This document shows, in pieces, positions 1-10,459 of a stretch of DNA of 64,000 bases (the first letter of the stretch is position 1; the number at the start of each line of letters is the position of its first letter). Source of the stretch: Orientallactaga sibirica (Eukaryota; Chordata; Mammalia; Rodentia; Dipodidae). The translations under genes were made by a program, and so were the position numbers. The DNA is taken from positions 2,995,001 through 3,059,000 of the forward strand of contig JAEOAD010000032.1 of the NCBI GenBank assembly GCA_036365145.1, given 5' to 3'. The notes beneath the pieces were generated by a model that was not told where the DNA came from, made no database searches, and saw nothing but the letters and a program-made list of their open reading frames with translations.

Positions 1-95
1 CTCGGGAGGCAGAGGTAGGAGGATCGCCGAGAGTTCGAGGCCACCCTGAGACTACACAGTGAATTCCAGGTCAGCCTGGACCAGAGTGAGACCTT

Positions 96-126
<31 letters not shown>
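1..126 (+). mobile_element. B1 SINE, 5' part cut by window edge
   Basis: The right part of a 7SL-derived B1 is visible: CTCGGGAGGCAGAGGTAGG at the very start, then the AGTTCGAGGCCACCCTGAGAC and CAGGTCAGCCTGG blocks, ending in an uninterrupted A tract at 98-126. The head lies before the window. Its A tail forms the left boundary of the tandem duplication that follows. Confidence 0.9.
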
Positions 127-128
<2 letters not shown>

Positions 129-454
129 ACATCATAGAAAAATAGACCATAACTAGCTAGTTATCAGTCTAGACTTAAACATCAAGAGTGGTAGGTATAC
201 TTCCTAATTGAGGATTAATGAACAATGAAGGCATCCATAGTAGCACACACATATAAATGGAATATTTACATAAATAAATTATCACTAATGAATGATTTTT
301 AAAGATTTTAAGCTCATTTGAATAAGTTTGACATTGTTTTTGTTAATAATTGTGGCATGGCAGATATTTCACAACCTGAATCTTACAAAATACATCATGT
401 TATTTTTCTTGTTGGAAATTTCAAAGTCATTATATACTAGAAAACATTTGACTA

Positions 455-598
455 GGGCTGGAGAGAAGGCTTAGCAGATTTGATTATCCAGTACCCACAT
501 AAAGCCAGATGCAAAAGGTGATGCATGTGTCTGGAGTTCATCTGCAGAAGCCAGAGGTCCTGGTGTGCCCATTCTCTCTCCCTCCCTCTCTCTCTCTC

Positions 599-684
<86 letters not shown>

Positions 685-710
685 TCTCTCTCAAATAAAT
701 AAATATTTTT
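455..710 (+). mobile_element. Type A tRNA-derived SINE (copy 1), internal deletion
   Basis: Starts GGGCTGGAGAGAAGGCTTAGCAG and then jumps to ATTTGATTATCCAGTACCC, so the A-box to B-box spacer is missing about 30 bp relative to the sister copy at 2,026. The deletion ends fall on CAG triplets, as expected from slippage between short direct repeats. The tail holds (TA)n-(TG)n-(TA)n at 599-681. An AAACATTTGA motif lies on both sides as a likely target duplication. Confidence 0.9.
599..681. repeat. (TA)n(TG)n(TA)n microsatellite
   Basis: Alternating TA repeats with a TG run inside the tail of the type A SINE. The matching tract in the duplicate copy (about 2,198-2,228) is pure TA and about 50 bp shorter, so this locus has changed length since the duplication. 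Confidence 0.95.
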
Positions 711-798
711 AAAGAAACATTTGAACATTTGACTATAAAATATAACCATAATTACATCATTAAAATCATTAATTTATGATGATGTGTTAATAGTATGA

Positions 799-872
799 AA
801 ACATCTTGCCTGTTGGGAATAAGGTCCTGGGTTTGATCCTCAGAAGGAGCAAAAAATAAAAAAAATAAATAA
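799..872 (+). mobile_element. ID/tRNA-SINE tail fragment
   Basis: CTTGCCTGTTGGGAATAAGG followed by a TCCTGGGTTTGATCCTCAG B-box-like stretch and an A-rich AAAATAAAA tail. This resembles the second half of an ID-type SINE; the head is too diverged to see. Repeated in copy 2 near 2,355-2,430. Confidence 0.4.
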
Positions 873-1078
873 ATAAGCAGTCTAGAGTAACCTAGAGTAA
901 CAAAGATGACTGATGATGGCAGAGTTGATGGAACGTGAATGAGATGTGTAGCAGGAAATGGGAAATATGTTTAACCTGCATTACATACTTGTAATGAAAT
1001 GGCCTTGTGTAACTCAGTTTCGTAAAAATAAATAAAATTTAATAGTTTACATCACATAAATCTATTCTTATTTTCTTT

Positions 1079-1448
1079 TTGCTTGTGTGTCATGTAGTGT
1101 GTTGGGTGGGGGAGTGTATGGTGCATGCACGTGTATGCACCCATGCAGTGCCCACAGCTTGCTTCTGAGAGAGGACTCAGACGCATCGGCTGTCCTGCCC
1201 CATCCCTCTTCTGCCCTCACTTATGCTAGCTCAGAGTCTCTTACTGATTCTTGAGCTTGCCATGTTTTCTCAAGCTCCAACAATTATCCGGGTCTGTGTG
1301 CCACTGTGTGACTGGGCTTACAGATAGGTGAGATAGGTGTAGCCACGCCCAACTGTTTATGTGGGTCTTGAAGATGGAGCTACACTGGTCTCTTAGACCC
1401 CCATGAATGCACAGAAAAGCTCTTATCTGCTGAGTCATCTCCAGCCCC
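1079..1448 (-). mobile_element. B4-like composite SINE (copy 1)
   Basis: Read on the minus strand it begins GGGGGCTGGAGATGACTCAG (ID-like head), continues with an AGTTGGGCGTGGCTACACCT B1-like section and CAAGCTCAAGAATCAGTAAG, and ends in the GCAC/ACAC-rich tail. The ID + B1 structure with a CA-rich end fits the rodent B4 group. The 65-codon frame here (1,241-1,438) is duplicated only because the whole segment is. Confidence 0.7.
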
Positions 1449-2025
1449 CTTAGATGTATTGTTAATACTTAAAAGCAATTATATGAGTAACATATTAAAG
1501 TGTAATTTTAAGGATAATGCCTATGATTGAGAAAGAGAAATATCACTTAAGAGAAATAAAACTAAGCCCATAGAACAAAATCAAGATATATTTGAAATGA
1601 CAACAGAACAAATTATTGAGTTAGCTTACTCATATGCATCCATCATTTCTTTACTGTGCTTTCATTAAACTTAAAAATATGTTTTGCTAATAAAAAATTA
1701 CATCATAGAAAAATAGACCATAACTAGCTAGTTATCAGTCTACACTTAAACATCAAGAGTGGTAGGTATACTTCCTAATTGAGGATTAATGAACAATGAA
1801 GGCATCCATAGTAGCACACACATATAAATGGAATATTTACATAAATAAATTATCACTAATGAATGATTTTTAAAGATTTTAAGCTCATTTGAATAAGTTT
1901 GACATTGTTTTTGTTAATAATTGTGGCATGGCAGATATTTCACAACCTGAATCTTACAAAATACATCATGTTATTTTTCTTGTTGGAAATTTCAAAGTCA
2001 TTATATACTAGAAAACATTTGACTA

Positions 2026-2186
2026 GGGCTGGAGAGAAGGCTTAGCAGTTAAGGCACTTGCGAAGCCTAAGGACCCAGATTTGATTATCCAGTACCCACA
2101 TAAAGCCAGATGCAAAAGGTGATGCATGTGTCTGGAGTTCATTTGCAGAAGCCAGAGGTCCTGGTGTGCCCATTCTCTCTCCCTCC

Positions 2187-2230
<44 letters not shown>

Positions 2231-2260
2231 TCTCTCTCAAATAAATAAATATTTTTTAAA
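2026..2260 (+). mobile_element. Type A tRNA-derived SINE (copy 2)
   Basis: Complete head GGGCTGGAGAGAAGGCTTAG, with GTTAAGGCACTTGCGAAGCC present (missing from copy 1), then AGCCAGATGCAAAAGGTGAT, a CT-rich run, (TA)n and an AAATAAATAAATA tail. Duplicate of the SINE at 455. Confidence 0.9.
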
Positions 2261-2627
2261 AGAAACATTTGAACATTTGACTATAAAATATAACCATAAT
2301 TACATCATTAAAATCATTAATTTATGATGATGTGTTAATAGTATGAAAACATCTTGCCTGTTGGGAATAAGGTCCTGGGTTTGATCCTCAGGAGGAGCAA
2401 AAAATAAAAATAAAAAAATAAATAAGCAGTCTAGAGTAACCTAGAGTAACAAAGATGACTGATGATGGCAGAGGTGATGGAACATGAATGAGATGTGTAG
2501 CAGGAAATGGGAAATATGTTTAACCTGCATTACATACTTGTAATGAAATGGCCTTGTGTAACTCAGTTTCGTAAAAATAAATAAAATTTAATAGTTTACA
2601 TCACATAAATCTATTTTTATTTTCTTT

Positions 2628-2997
2628 TTGCTTGTGTGTCATGTAGTGTGTTGGGTGGGGGAGTGTATGGTGCGTGCACGTGTATGCACCCATGCAGTGC
2701 CCACAGCTTGCTTCTGAGAGAGGACTCAGACGCATCGGCTGTCCTGCCCCATCCCTCTTCTGCCCTCACTTATGCTAGCTCAGAGTCTCTTACTGATTCT
2801 TGAGCTTGCCATGTTTTCTCAAGCTCCAACAATTATCCGGGTCTGTGTGCCACTGTGTGACTGGGCTTACAGATAGGTGAGATAGGTGTAGCCACGCCCA
2901 ACTGTTTATGTGGTTTTTGAAGATGGAGCTACACTGGTCTCTTAGACCCCCATGAATGCACAGAAAAGCTCTTATCTGCTGAGTCATCTCCAGCCCC
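2628..2997 (-). mobile_element. B4-like composite SINE (copy 2)
   Basis: Duplicate of the element at 1,079-1,448 with a few base changes (for example GTGGGTCTTG versus GTGGTTTTTG). Confidence 0.7.
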
Positions 2998-3253
2998 CTT
3001 AGATGTATTGTTAATACTTAAAAGCAATTATATGAGTAACATATTAAAGTGTAATTTTAAGGATAATGCCTATGATTGAGAAAGAGAAATATCACTTAAG
3101 AGAAATAAAACTAAGCCCATAGAACAAAATCAAGATATATTTGAAATGACAACAGAACAAATTATTGAGTTAGCTTACTCATATGCATCCATCATTTCTT
3201 TACTGTGCTTTCATTAAACTTAAAAATATGTTTTGCTAATTAAAATACTTAAA

Positions 3254-3420
3254 TCTTTTTTTTTTTTTTTTTTTTGGTTTTTCAAGGTAGGGTCTCACTC
3301 TGGCCCAGGCTGACCTGGAATTTACTATGCAATCTCAGGGTGGCCTTGAACTCACAGCAATCCTCCTACCTCTGCTTCCCGAGTGCTGGGATTAAAGGCG
3401 TGCACCACCACGCCCGGCTA
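3254..3420 (-). mobile_element. B1 SINE, full length
   Basis: Starts with a long T tract (antisense poly-A), then GGTAGGGTCTCACTCTGGCC, and ends GCACCACCACGCCCGGC. The 11-bp sequence AAAATACTTAA occurs at 3,242-3,252 and 3,421-3,431 as a target-site duplication. It lies immediately right of the tandem duplication. Confidence 0.95.
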
Positions 3421-3564
3421 AAAATACTTAATTCTTAATACAAGAACTGTAACTGTAACTATCAAGAAGATTAGGAAATTCATAATAAAATTTAATCCTT
3501 CAGTTCCTGACTAGAATATGGATGCATATGTGTGCATATAAATTGTATTTTAAAATGTGATTAA

Positions 3565-3757
3565 GGGCTGGAGAGATGGCTTAGTAGTTAAGTGTTTGTC
3601 AGTGAAGCCTAAGGACCCAGGTTCAACTCCCCAGAACCCACATAAGCAAGATGCAAAAGGTGGCACATGCATCTGGAGTTCGTTTGTAGTGGCTGGAGGC
3701 ACTGGTGTGCCCATTCTCTCCCCACCCTCTCTCTCAAATAAATAAATAAAATAAAGA
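3565..3757 (+). mobile_element. Type A tRNA-derived SINE
   Basis: GGGCTGGAGAGATGGCTTAG head, B-box-like AGGTTCAACTCCCC, AAGCAAGATGCAAAAGGTGG, then CTCTCTCAAATAAATAAATAAAAT tail. About 193 bp and little diverged. Confidence 0.95.
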
Positions 3758-3862
3758 GCTAAAAGAATATGATCAAAACAGTCCTCTTTTCTAAATTAAT
3801 AACCTACAAAATATATATATATATTTCAAATTATCTTTACTCTTAAAACATTTCATGCATTT

Positions 3863-4004
3863 TTTTTCTTTGAGGTAGGGTCTCACTCCAGCTCAGGCTA
3901 ACCTGGAGTTCACTATGTATTCTCAGTGTGGCCTCGAACTCACGGTGATCCTCCTAGCTCTGCCTCCCAGTGCTGGGATTAAAGGCATGCGCCACCGCAC
4001 TAGC
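3863..4004 (-). mobile_element. B1 SINE
   Basis: Antisense B1 with a short T tract, GAGGTAGGGTCTCACTCC and the AGTGCTGGGATTAAAGGCAT core. TCATGCATTT at 3,853-3,862 and 4,005-4,014 is the target duplication. Confidence 0.93.
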
Positions 4005-4449
4005 TCATGCATTTCTTTTGTACTCTAATGTAACCTTATAAAATATGTATATACGCTGACAAAATTCACCAAATATAACTATATGGAGCTTTAATCTTCA
4101 TTGTACTTCAATTCACATAGGAAACTGGAAATTTATTTATTCAATGTTGCATGCTCTGTATTTGATATTGACAGTATCTATTTTTAAGTTATTAAGTCAT
4201 TACAGCATCTGAAAACTGGACTTAAACACATAATTACCCTATCACTGAGTGCATCAAAGAACCCTGAACTATATGAACACAAGCTAATAAAACTAAACTA
4301 GACAAATTGTAAAACACTGAAACAGACATTAGCACCCTTGTGAAGAAACCCACACACAGTGAAGGAAACTTGAAACGCAAAATATTTGAACAAAACATCA
4401 ACTACCTTGACCTTTGTCCTTTTACACTTTTATCATTTGCACATTATAA

Positions 4450-4900
4450 AGCTCATTATTTTAACATATATAATTGAATATACTTGAATGAATTTATATA
4501 TTTTTGTGTAAAGATCATCAGAGTCTCGCATTACATTTTTGTCAACCCAGAAAGAAACATTACAACCCATTCAAATCAATTCCCAGCCACCTATCCCAGC
4601 CAGCCATGCCCATCTATAGATAATCACCAATCTACACTATTTCTATACATTTTTCCAAATCTGGACTTTTCATATAATAGACTTGTTCCACTTACTCCCT
4701 TTTTATTTGGCTTTTTCACTCAGCATAGTGTGATGCCTTAGCATGTATCAATATTTCATTGCATTTTATTGTCCAATAATATCTCATTATTTGACTATTG
4801 CACATTTTATTCATCTGATTGTTAATTGAAACAAACTTTCATTGTTTTACTTTTAGGCTTAAACTCAGCTAGGAATATTTGTACAATTTGGTGTGAAGCA
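4450..4900 (-). mobile_element. Old L1 3' region (L1M-like)
   Basis: The plus strand carries the typical antisense mammalian L1 3' UTR pattern: a C-rich CCAGCCACC stretch, GGACTTTTCATATAATAGAC, TTTTTCACTCAGCATAGTG, CATGTATCAATATTTCATT and TCCAATAATATCTCATTATT. Strongly diverged; no frame remains. It contains the chance 85-codon frame at 4,484. Confidence 0.6.
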
Positions 4901-5135
4901 TTATTTAATTTCTCTATACTGACTTCTATAAGATGGACCACAGGCAGCTACAAGGTAGATGTCTTTTTATAGTGCATATGGTGTATTTGTCTTGTCAATA
5001 TTATTCAGAAATTGATCAGATAGTGTCAGGATGTAGAATTAAACAGTGTATACTCTGGCCAAAATGAAATGAAATTAGAAAAAAAAATGTATTTTTAATC
5101 ATGTTTAATTTTAGCTTCAGAAATCATTTTGGTGG
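4901..5135. other. Unassigned spacer
   Basis: AT-rich stretch between an L1 relic and a B4-like SINE; I recognise nothing in it. Confidence 0.6.
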
Positions 5136-5393
5136 ACCTGGAAGATGGCTCAGTGTGTAAAGTACTTGCCATCCACGCATGAGGACCTGAGTTCAGTTCT
5201 CAAATTTCCACAATACCAATCTGAGCATGATGGTGAGCACCTGCATTCCCAACACTGGGGTGATGGCAAAAGAGAATCCATGGACTCTCACTGGCTGCCT
5301 ACCTAGCCAAATTAATAAGCTCTAAGAACACAAGAGACCATGATGCCTCAAAGAATAAGGTGGACAGTGATAGGGAAAGATACTTTATGTAGC

Positions 5394-5438
<45 letters not shown>

Positions 5439-5520
5439 GCAAACCCTCGACCTATGTACACCTACATACATCAACATGCATACACACACATCACACACAC
5501 ACAAACACACACACAGGCAC
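5136..5520 (+). mobile_element. B4-like composite SINE with (CA)n tail
   Basis: Head GGAAGATGGCTCAGTGTGTAAAG, B-box-like GACCTGAGTTCAGTTCTC, B1-like GAGCATGATGGTGAGCACCT, and a long CA-rich tail. The CA run at 5,395-5,436 creates the His/Thr repeat frame at 5,340-5,546, which is not a gene. Confidence 0.7.
5395..5436. repeat. (CA)21 microsatellite
   Basis: Uninterrupted CA dinucleotides in the tail of the B4-like SINE; further CA-rich sequence continues to about 5,520. Confidence 0.97.
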
Positions 5521-5869
5521 AAAGAAACCCATGTTGCCCTATATGAGCATATTATTTTTCTCATTTCTAGTGTATATATTTTAGGTTACTGCTTGTAAAT
5601 ATTATTTTATCCCAGAGTTTTCTTCTGATATGATAAGTTGTATTTCTATTCAAATGGTAATTCTTCATTCTAAAATATTTTGTGTTCTGGTTGGGAATCC
5701 TCAGATCAAAATGTTTACAGTGATGTCTTGCCTTTGTTAATGTGTATATAGACATATTGGTTCTTTGATCTGTTCTATTGCTAAATTCCTTCAAATACAA
5801 ATTTTCTATTTACTTTCTTCAGAGAGAAAATATGTATTTACTTGGGGAGTTATATTAAATGATTTAATT
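5521..5869. other. Unassigned spacer
   Basis: AT-rich unique-looking DNA. A 77-codon minus frame at 5,567-5,800 has low-complexity composition and no recognisable domain. Confidence 0.55.
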
Positions 5870-6046
5870 TCTTTTTTTGTTTTTTGTTTTTTTTTAAGGT
5901 AGGGTCTAATTCTAGCCCTGGCTGACCTGGAACTCACTCTGTAGTTCCTGTAGTTCTGTAGTTCCAGGCTGGCTCCGAACTCCCAGCAATCCTGTTACCT
6001 CTGCCTCTCTAGTGCTGGGATTAAAGGCATGCACCACCACACACAA
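5870..6046 (-). mobile_element. B1 SINE with small internal repeat
   Basis: T-rich start, AAGGTAGGGTCTAATTCTAG, then TGTAGTTC units repeated at about 5,940-5,962 before the usual CTCTAGTGCTGGGATTAAAG core. The TGTAGTTC(C) repetition is a local slippage duplication. Confidence 0.9.
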
Positions 6047-6055
6047 CTCATTTCA

Positions 6056-6276
6056 CTTTTTTTTTTTTTTTTTTTGAGTGAGTCAGAGAGAAAGGGAGAG
6101 GAAGACAGATAGAGATGCTGCGAATGAAATCCAGGTACATGCCCCCCCTTGTGGTCAAGTGCGGCATTGCGCCCTTGTGTCACTTTGCATCTGGCTAAAT
6201 GTGGGACCTGGAGATTGGAACCGGGTTCTTATGCTTAGGAGGCAGGCGCCTTAACTGCTAAGCCATCTCTCCAGCC
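6056..6276 (-). mobile_element. Type B tRNA-derived SINE
   Basis: Antisense copy starting with a T tract and ending GCCATCTCTCCAGCCC. The type B block is present (TTGTGGTCAAGTGCGGCATT, GCGCCCTTGTGTCACTTTGC). CTCATTTCA at 6,047-6,055 and 6,277-6,285 is the target duplication; the element landed at the head end of the neighbouring B1. Confidence 0.95.
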
Positions 6277-6380
6277 CTCATTTCATTTTTTATAAGCTTC
6301 ACTATCTTCTATATTTAAGGTAGCCAGTAAGTAAACTGGCTCCCCAAACAAAAAACAAATAATCAAACAAAAAATTACAA

Positions 6381-6683
6381 CTAAACAGGCTTTGCTATGG
6401 CTTTGAATCCCAAGAATAAAGTGGAAGGATATATTTTCTCACCCAACATATTTTTCAGAAATATTGGTCCAATCTCAATTTTTGTCCCAACTGCCCATGG
6501 CTGATCAAGTCAACCACAGAAAGGTTCTGTTTCTGTGTGATAGACTTCCAAGGAGGTCAGCTTGAACTCATGGGTTGACACTTCCTCCACAATATCTTGT
6601 GGCAACATCTTTGACATTAACATAAAGTTGGCCAGCTCCTTAGGACTTGGAAATCCTCCTCTACTGACTAGGACTGGTATCTT
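6381..6683 (-). pseudogene. Coding-like reading frame with one stop, unidentified
   Basis: On the minus strand a 57-codon frame (6,683 down to 6,513) with balanced, protein-like composition (it includes FPSPKELANFMLMSKMLPQD) meets TGA at 6,512-6,510. It then stays open for 42 more codons to a TAG at 6,383-6,381. Composition is unlike the surrounding AT-rich repeats and no SINE or L1 match is evident. It could be a decayed retrocopy or an exon remnant. I see no convincing splice acceptor upstream and do not recognise the family; it may also be chance. Confidence 0.25.
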
Positions 6684-6689
6684 TTATCA

Positions 6690-7845
6690 TTTTGGCCTTC
6701 ACAGTTTATATTTCTAAGGCAATATATAAGCAGAAACTTTGGATGAAATGCTCTTTTTTTATTTTCAAATGTATTATAGTTTCAGGATTATATACTAAAC
6801 AGGCTTTTCTATGCAGTCTATCCTTCAGCTATTTTTATTCTCTCAGCAAAAAAAAAGAATTTACACATGCTATTGCCCCAACCAAATTTAAATTAAAAGC
6901 TTACATTATTATTAGGAGAAAGTGTGAGGGAAATCCACCCTTTTTTTCTACTTAATGCAAGTTTTACCTGTAGTATAGTAGGAATTTTATTTTTAAATCA
7001 TTGGAGGTCCCAATCAAGGGCTTTCAGTATTCTTCTGACTCTTAAGTAATGGGGTAACCCTCAAATGTAATTTTTTTTCTAAGAATGATTCTCTTTTCTG
7101 ACCTTGTAAGTCACCATTCCCTCAAGGTATAAAGATGGATCTATTTGCCTAAAAGAAATGACTTTCTGTTCTGCAGTACTTCCAGTGATAGAACTCTTTC
7201 TTAGAGGATATCTTTCCTTCATAAATTTTAATTAGAGGTGGAAAATGCACTTTGAAGAGAGGCCAGCAAACTTAAAATAAAATTCAAGTTTTCCTACATA
7301 AGTTTATAAACGAAGTATTTTGTGTATTAGTACGAGCTCTATCATTTCAAAGTTGGAAACAATGGTGCTTATCTTGTAAAGAGGATTAGCAAGTCTATAT
7401 AAACTCAGAAAGTACAGGAAACCACACATATTTCACACATTACTGATGTTTGATTCAATTTTTTTTTCAGATTTCTCACAGCAGTGAAAGAGCTCGAAAG
7501 TCGAACAGTTAGTTGCATCTTTTAGAGTAAAGAGAGAGTTGAAAACATCTGTGCTCTCTTTTCCTATGCTACTTTCCCAAAGGATTTTATAATATTTACA
7601 GGTCAAGGCCCTCTTCCAACATCAGGTAAAATAAGGAAGCTGTTAGTCATGACTGTAAGGAAATCATCCTGTCCTCAAACTATTTCCAAAAAAAAAAAAA
7701 AAAAATCTCCCAATGATTGGATAAGTGCCGGGGTGCATGAATTAATACTCCATTGAAACAGTCACCAATTTCACAGCAATTGGTATGAAAACTCCCTAAA
7801 CAGTATGTTGCTCAACTGGAAAGCCAGACAACAGGTTTTCTTTTT
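6690..7845. other. Unassigned unique-looking region
   Basis: AT-rich DNA with no recognised repeat or gene. It contains an A18 tract near 7,688-7,705. The 87-codon plus frame at 6,692 is low in complexity and I do not support it. Confidence 0.5.
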
Positions 7846-8060
7846 AACTTTTTATTGACAGCTTCCAGAAATATAAACAGTAAACCATGATAAATCCTTC
7901 CCCTCCCCTACCTTTCTTCTCACAAATCTACCCTCCACAATATCCCCTTTTAAAAGAAACTCTGTTACCTCTCTCCACTGAAGAAAATTCTAAACAGAAT
8001 GTTATCACAAACTATTACTTAAAATTTCAGGAGTTTTTAAAGTCCATTAAACCCATCCAT
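7846..8060 (-). mobile_element. L1 3' terminal fragment (Lx-like)
   Basis: TTTTTATTGACAGCTTCCAG followed by a CCTTCCCCTCCCCTACC stretch. The same arrangement (TTTTTATTGACAGCTTCCAT, then C-rich) begins the antisense L1 3' UTR at 50,578, so this is probably a short 3' end of the same family. Confidence 0.5.
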
Positions 8061-8189
8061 GGACCTGTCTCCAGGGTTATAGGTTAATACTAATAATATA
8101 AAATCTATCATTAAGAAGTAGAAAATAGAAATGTAAAGACCTACAGGAACAACTGTGGAGAAGCAAAATGCCTTAAAAAAAGTGATGAC

Positions 8190-8439
8190 GGGCTGGAGAG
8201 ATGGCTTAGCAGTTAAGGCGCCTGTCTCCGAAGCCTAAAGAAGACCAGTTCCAATCTCCAGGTCCCATGTTTAGCCAGATGCAAAGTAACGCAAGGGCGC
8301 AATGCCACACTTGACCACAAGGTGGTGCACACATCTGGATTTCATTCGCAGCAGCTGAGAGGCTGCTGGTGTGCCCATCTCTGTCTGTCTTCCTCTCCCT
8401 CTCTCTGTCTCTCTCTGTGTCTCTCTCCAAAAAAAAAAA
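8190..8439 (+). mobile_element. Type B tRNA-derived SINE, full length
   Basis: GGGCTGGAGAGATGGCTTAG head, AGCCAGATGCAAAGTAACGC block, ACCACAAGGTGGTGCACAC, CAGCAGCTGAGAGGCTGCTGG, then CTGTCTCTCT and A12. AGTGATGAC precedes (8,181-8,189) and follows (8,440-8,448). Confidence 0.96.
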
Positions 8440-8589
8440 AGTGATGACTACAGAAGACTTGAAGATTTGTTCTATGATGAACCAATCCCAACTTATTCTT
8501 ATATTTGACAGAGTCTATGTTTTCTATTCCATATTAATGCTTCTCTATAACTTACAGTGAGTAGTATTTCATGTGATCTATCTTTGTGC

Positions 8590-9225
8590 TGAACATTTTT
8601 ATGCATGTATATAATTTATTTTGATCATCACCCCCCATTAGCTTCTCGTGACCCTCCACCCCTCCATACACATATCCCACTTCCTCTGAATTTCTTCCTC
8701 TTCCCTAAGTAGTCCCTTTTCTATCTTGAGTGCTTTTTTTTTTCTTATGTGTTGATGTGCACCACAGAGATCAATAAGGGTTGCCTGCATGGGGATGGCG
8801 GTGATTATTTTTCAAAATTATTTTTCACACAGGTTTTCTCAATGGCTATGCCACTGTAGAAAATGCTTTCCCCACTGCAGCCACCATTAATTGACTATAA
8901 TTTCTCAGGGAGAGATATGGGCTTCATGTCCATGATGGGATATTGATAGAGCGAGCATTGTGTGGGTCTTGTGAGGATTACAATGCTCACTGTGAGGTCA
9001 GGAATGCTTCACAGCACTCCTCCACATGTTCTGGCTCTTACATTCTTTTTTTACCCTTCTGCATTTTCTCTGATTGTTTGAGCCGTGATATACATATTTA
9101 ATTTAATATTGACCACTCTAGATTAATTTTTCTTAGCATTTGGGCAGAGTTTGAGTCTCCTCTGAATATTTAGAAGGCAATTTGATGGGTGCCCAAGGTG
9201 TTCAGTCATATGACAGATCTTGATA
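8590..9225 (-). mobile_element. L1 3' UTR, Lx-like
   Basis: Antisense match to the rodent Lx-type L1 3' UTR as I remember it: ATCATCACCCCCCATTAG start, AATGGCTATGCCACTGTAGA, TTCACAGCACTCCTCCACAT, TTCTGGCTCTTACATTC and TTTAGAAGGCAATTTGATGG in the right order. It leads directly into L1 coding remnants at higher coordinates, so it may be the 3' end of the same, internally deleted element. Confidence 0.7.
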
Positions 9226-10160
9226 TATAATTTATCTCATCTCAATTTATCTTTTGTGGGTTGTATGTTTCTAGAAATTCTTCCGTTACATTTAGATTTC
9301 AAATTTGGTGAAATATGAGACTTTAAAGTATGAGTTTCTAAACTTTCTTAGCATAGTTGAACTCTGATGTTTCTCTGCTTCTGTTTTGTCCACGTGTCCT
9401 GTCTATTGGTGAGAGTGTGGTATTAAAGTCACTCAGTCTTACTGTGTTGGGATATATCTCTGACGTTACATCCAGTAGAATTTGTTTTATGAAGTTTGGT
9501 AAACCTGTGTTTGGTATTTATGGATATGCTTAGAGTTGTAGTGATCTCTTGGTAGATTGTTCCCTTAATTGGTACGAAGTGGCCTTATTTATCTCTTCTG
9601 ATTAATTTTATTAAGAAGTGTTTTATCAGATATTAGAATGGCACTCCTTCCTATTTTCCTAATTCCACTTGCTTGAAATATGTTTTATATCATTTCTACC
9701 TAAGGAAGGTCCCTCTTCGACATTGAGGTGAGTTTCTTGAAGACAGAAAAATATGATCCTCCTTTTGTGATCCAATGTGTTAGACTATATCTTTTGACTG
9801 AAGAACTGAGGCCAGTTATTACTGAAAAGTGTGAGTTAAGACATGGCATGTTAATTATTTTATATCTCTGATGTTTTATTAGTCTTCATTTGGTGAACAA
9901 TTATTTTAATATTGAGTATTATCCCTCCCCTACCTCCAGTGGTTCTGTGAATGTAAACTATTCTCTTCAGTGTCCTCTGTAGAGTTCGCTTAGTGGTCAT
10001 CAATTTATTTAGCCTGATTTTTTCCAGGAGAATGTTTCTTTCGCCTTCTATTATAAGAGATGATTTTTCTGAGAATAGTAGTTTGGATTGGCAAGTGGGG
10101 TCTTTCAATACTGGAAATATGATATTCCAAGTCATTCTGACATTTAGATTTTCCATTTAA
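9226..10160 (-). pseudogene. L1 ORF1 C-terminus and ORF2 endonuclease relic
   Basis: The minus strand first reads an ORF1p C-terminal domain (98-codon frame at 10,156-9,860, with SSLIIEGERN and TLQRTLKRIV matching the domain seen at 55,850). It then reads ORF2 endonuclease pieces across several frames: CLQETHL near 9,735, and an AP-endonuclease-like block (TGLPNFIKQILLD, DFNTTLSPIDR) near 9,420-9,510. Many stops; the reverse transcriptase part is missing between here and the 3' UTR at 8,590-9,225. Confidence 0.75.
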
Positions 10161-10257
10161 AAATTAGCTAGTATTCTTATAGGCATGCACTTGCATGTGA
10201 CTTACTGTTTCTCTCTTGCAGCTTTCAGTCACTTGCTTTGTTCTGTGTATTTAGTGT

Positions 10258-10455
10258 TTTTAAATATTTTTATTTATTTACTTAGAGGGAGAGAGACAGA
10301 GAATATGGGCACAGCCAGGGCTTCTAGCCACTGCAAATGAACTCAAAATGCATGCGCTTTTGTGCATCTGGGTTTACGTGGATATTGGGGCATTGAAACC
10401 AAGCTGTTAGGATTTGTATACAAGTACCTTAACCACTGAGCCATCTCTTCCACCC
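10258..10455 (-). mobile_element. Type A tRNA-derived SINE, diverged
   Basis: Antisense: TTTATTTATTTACTTAGAGG tail, AGCCACTGCAAATGAACTC, and CCACTGAGCCATCTCTTCCA at the head. TAGTGTTTT and TGGTGTTTT flank it as a likely target duplication. Confidence 0.85.
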
Positions 10456-10459
10456 TGGT

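Larger units (their letters stand above)
127..1691. repeat. Tandem segmental duplication, copy 1
   Basis: First copy of a directly repeated segment, starting TTACATCATAGAAAAATAG and ending TATGTTTTGCTAAT. The second copy follows after six A residues; start-to-start distance is 1,571 bp. Apart from length changes in the TA/TG run and a 30-bp loss in the SINE, I count only about ten base differences, so the duplication is young. It contains a type A SINE, an ID-like scrap and a B4-like SINE. No gene is seen in it. Confidence 0.95.
1698..3240. repeat. Tandem segmental duplication, copy 2
   Basis: Second copy of the 127-1,691 segment. It keeps the full A-box/B-box spacer of its SINE, so it is closer to the ancestral form at that place, and has the shorter TA run. 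It ends TTTTGCTAAT, after which the sequence becomes unique (TAAAATACTTAAATC) and then a minus-strand B1. Confidence 0.95.

Noticed and set aside
1241..2987. Two near-identical 65-codon minus frames, suggesting a conserved small gene
   Set aside because: They are in the B4-like SINE and are identical because the whole 1.57 kb is duplicated.
5340..5546. His/Thr-repeat protein frame
   Set aside because: Pure translation of a CA microsatellite in a SINE tail.
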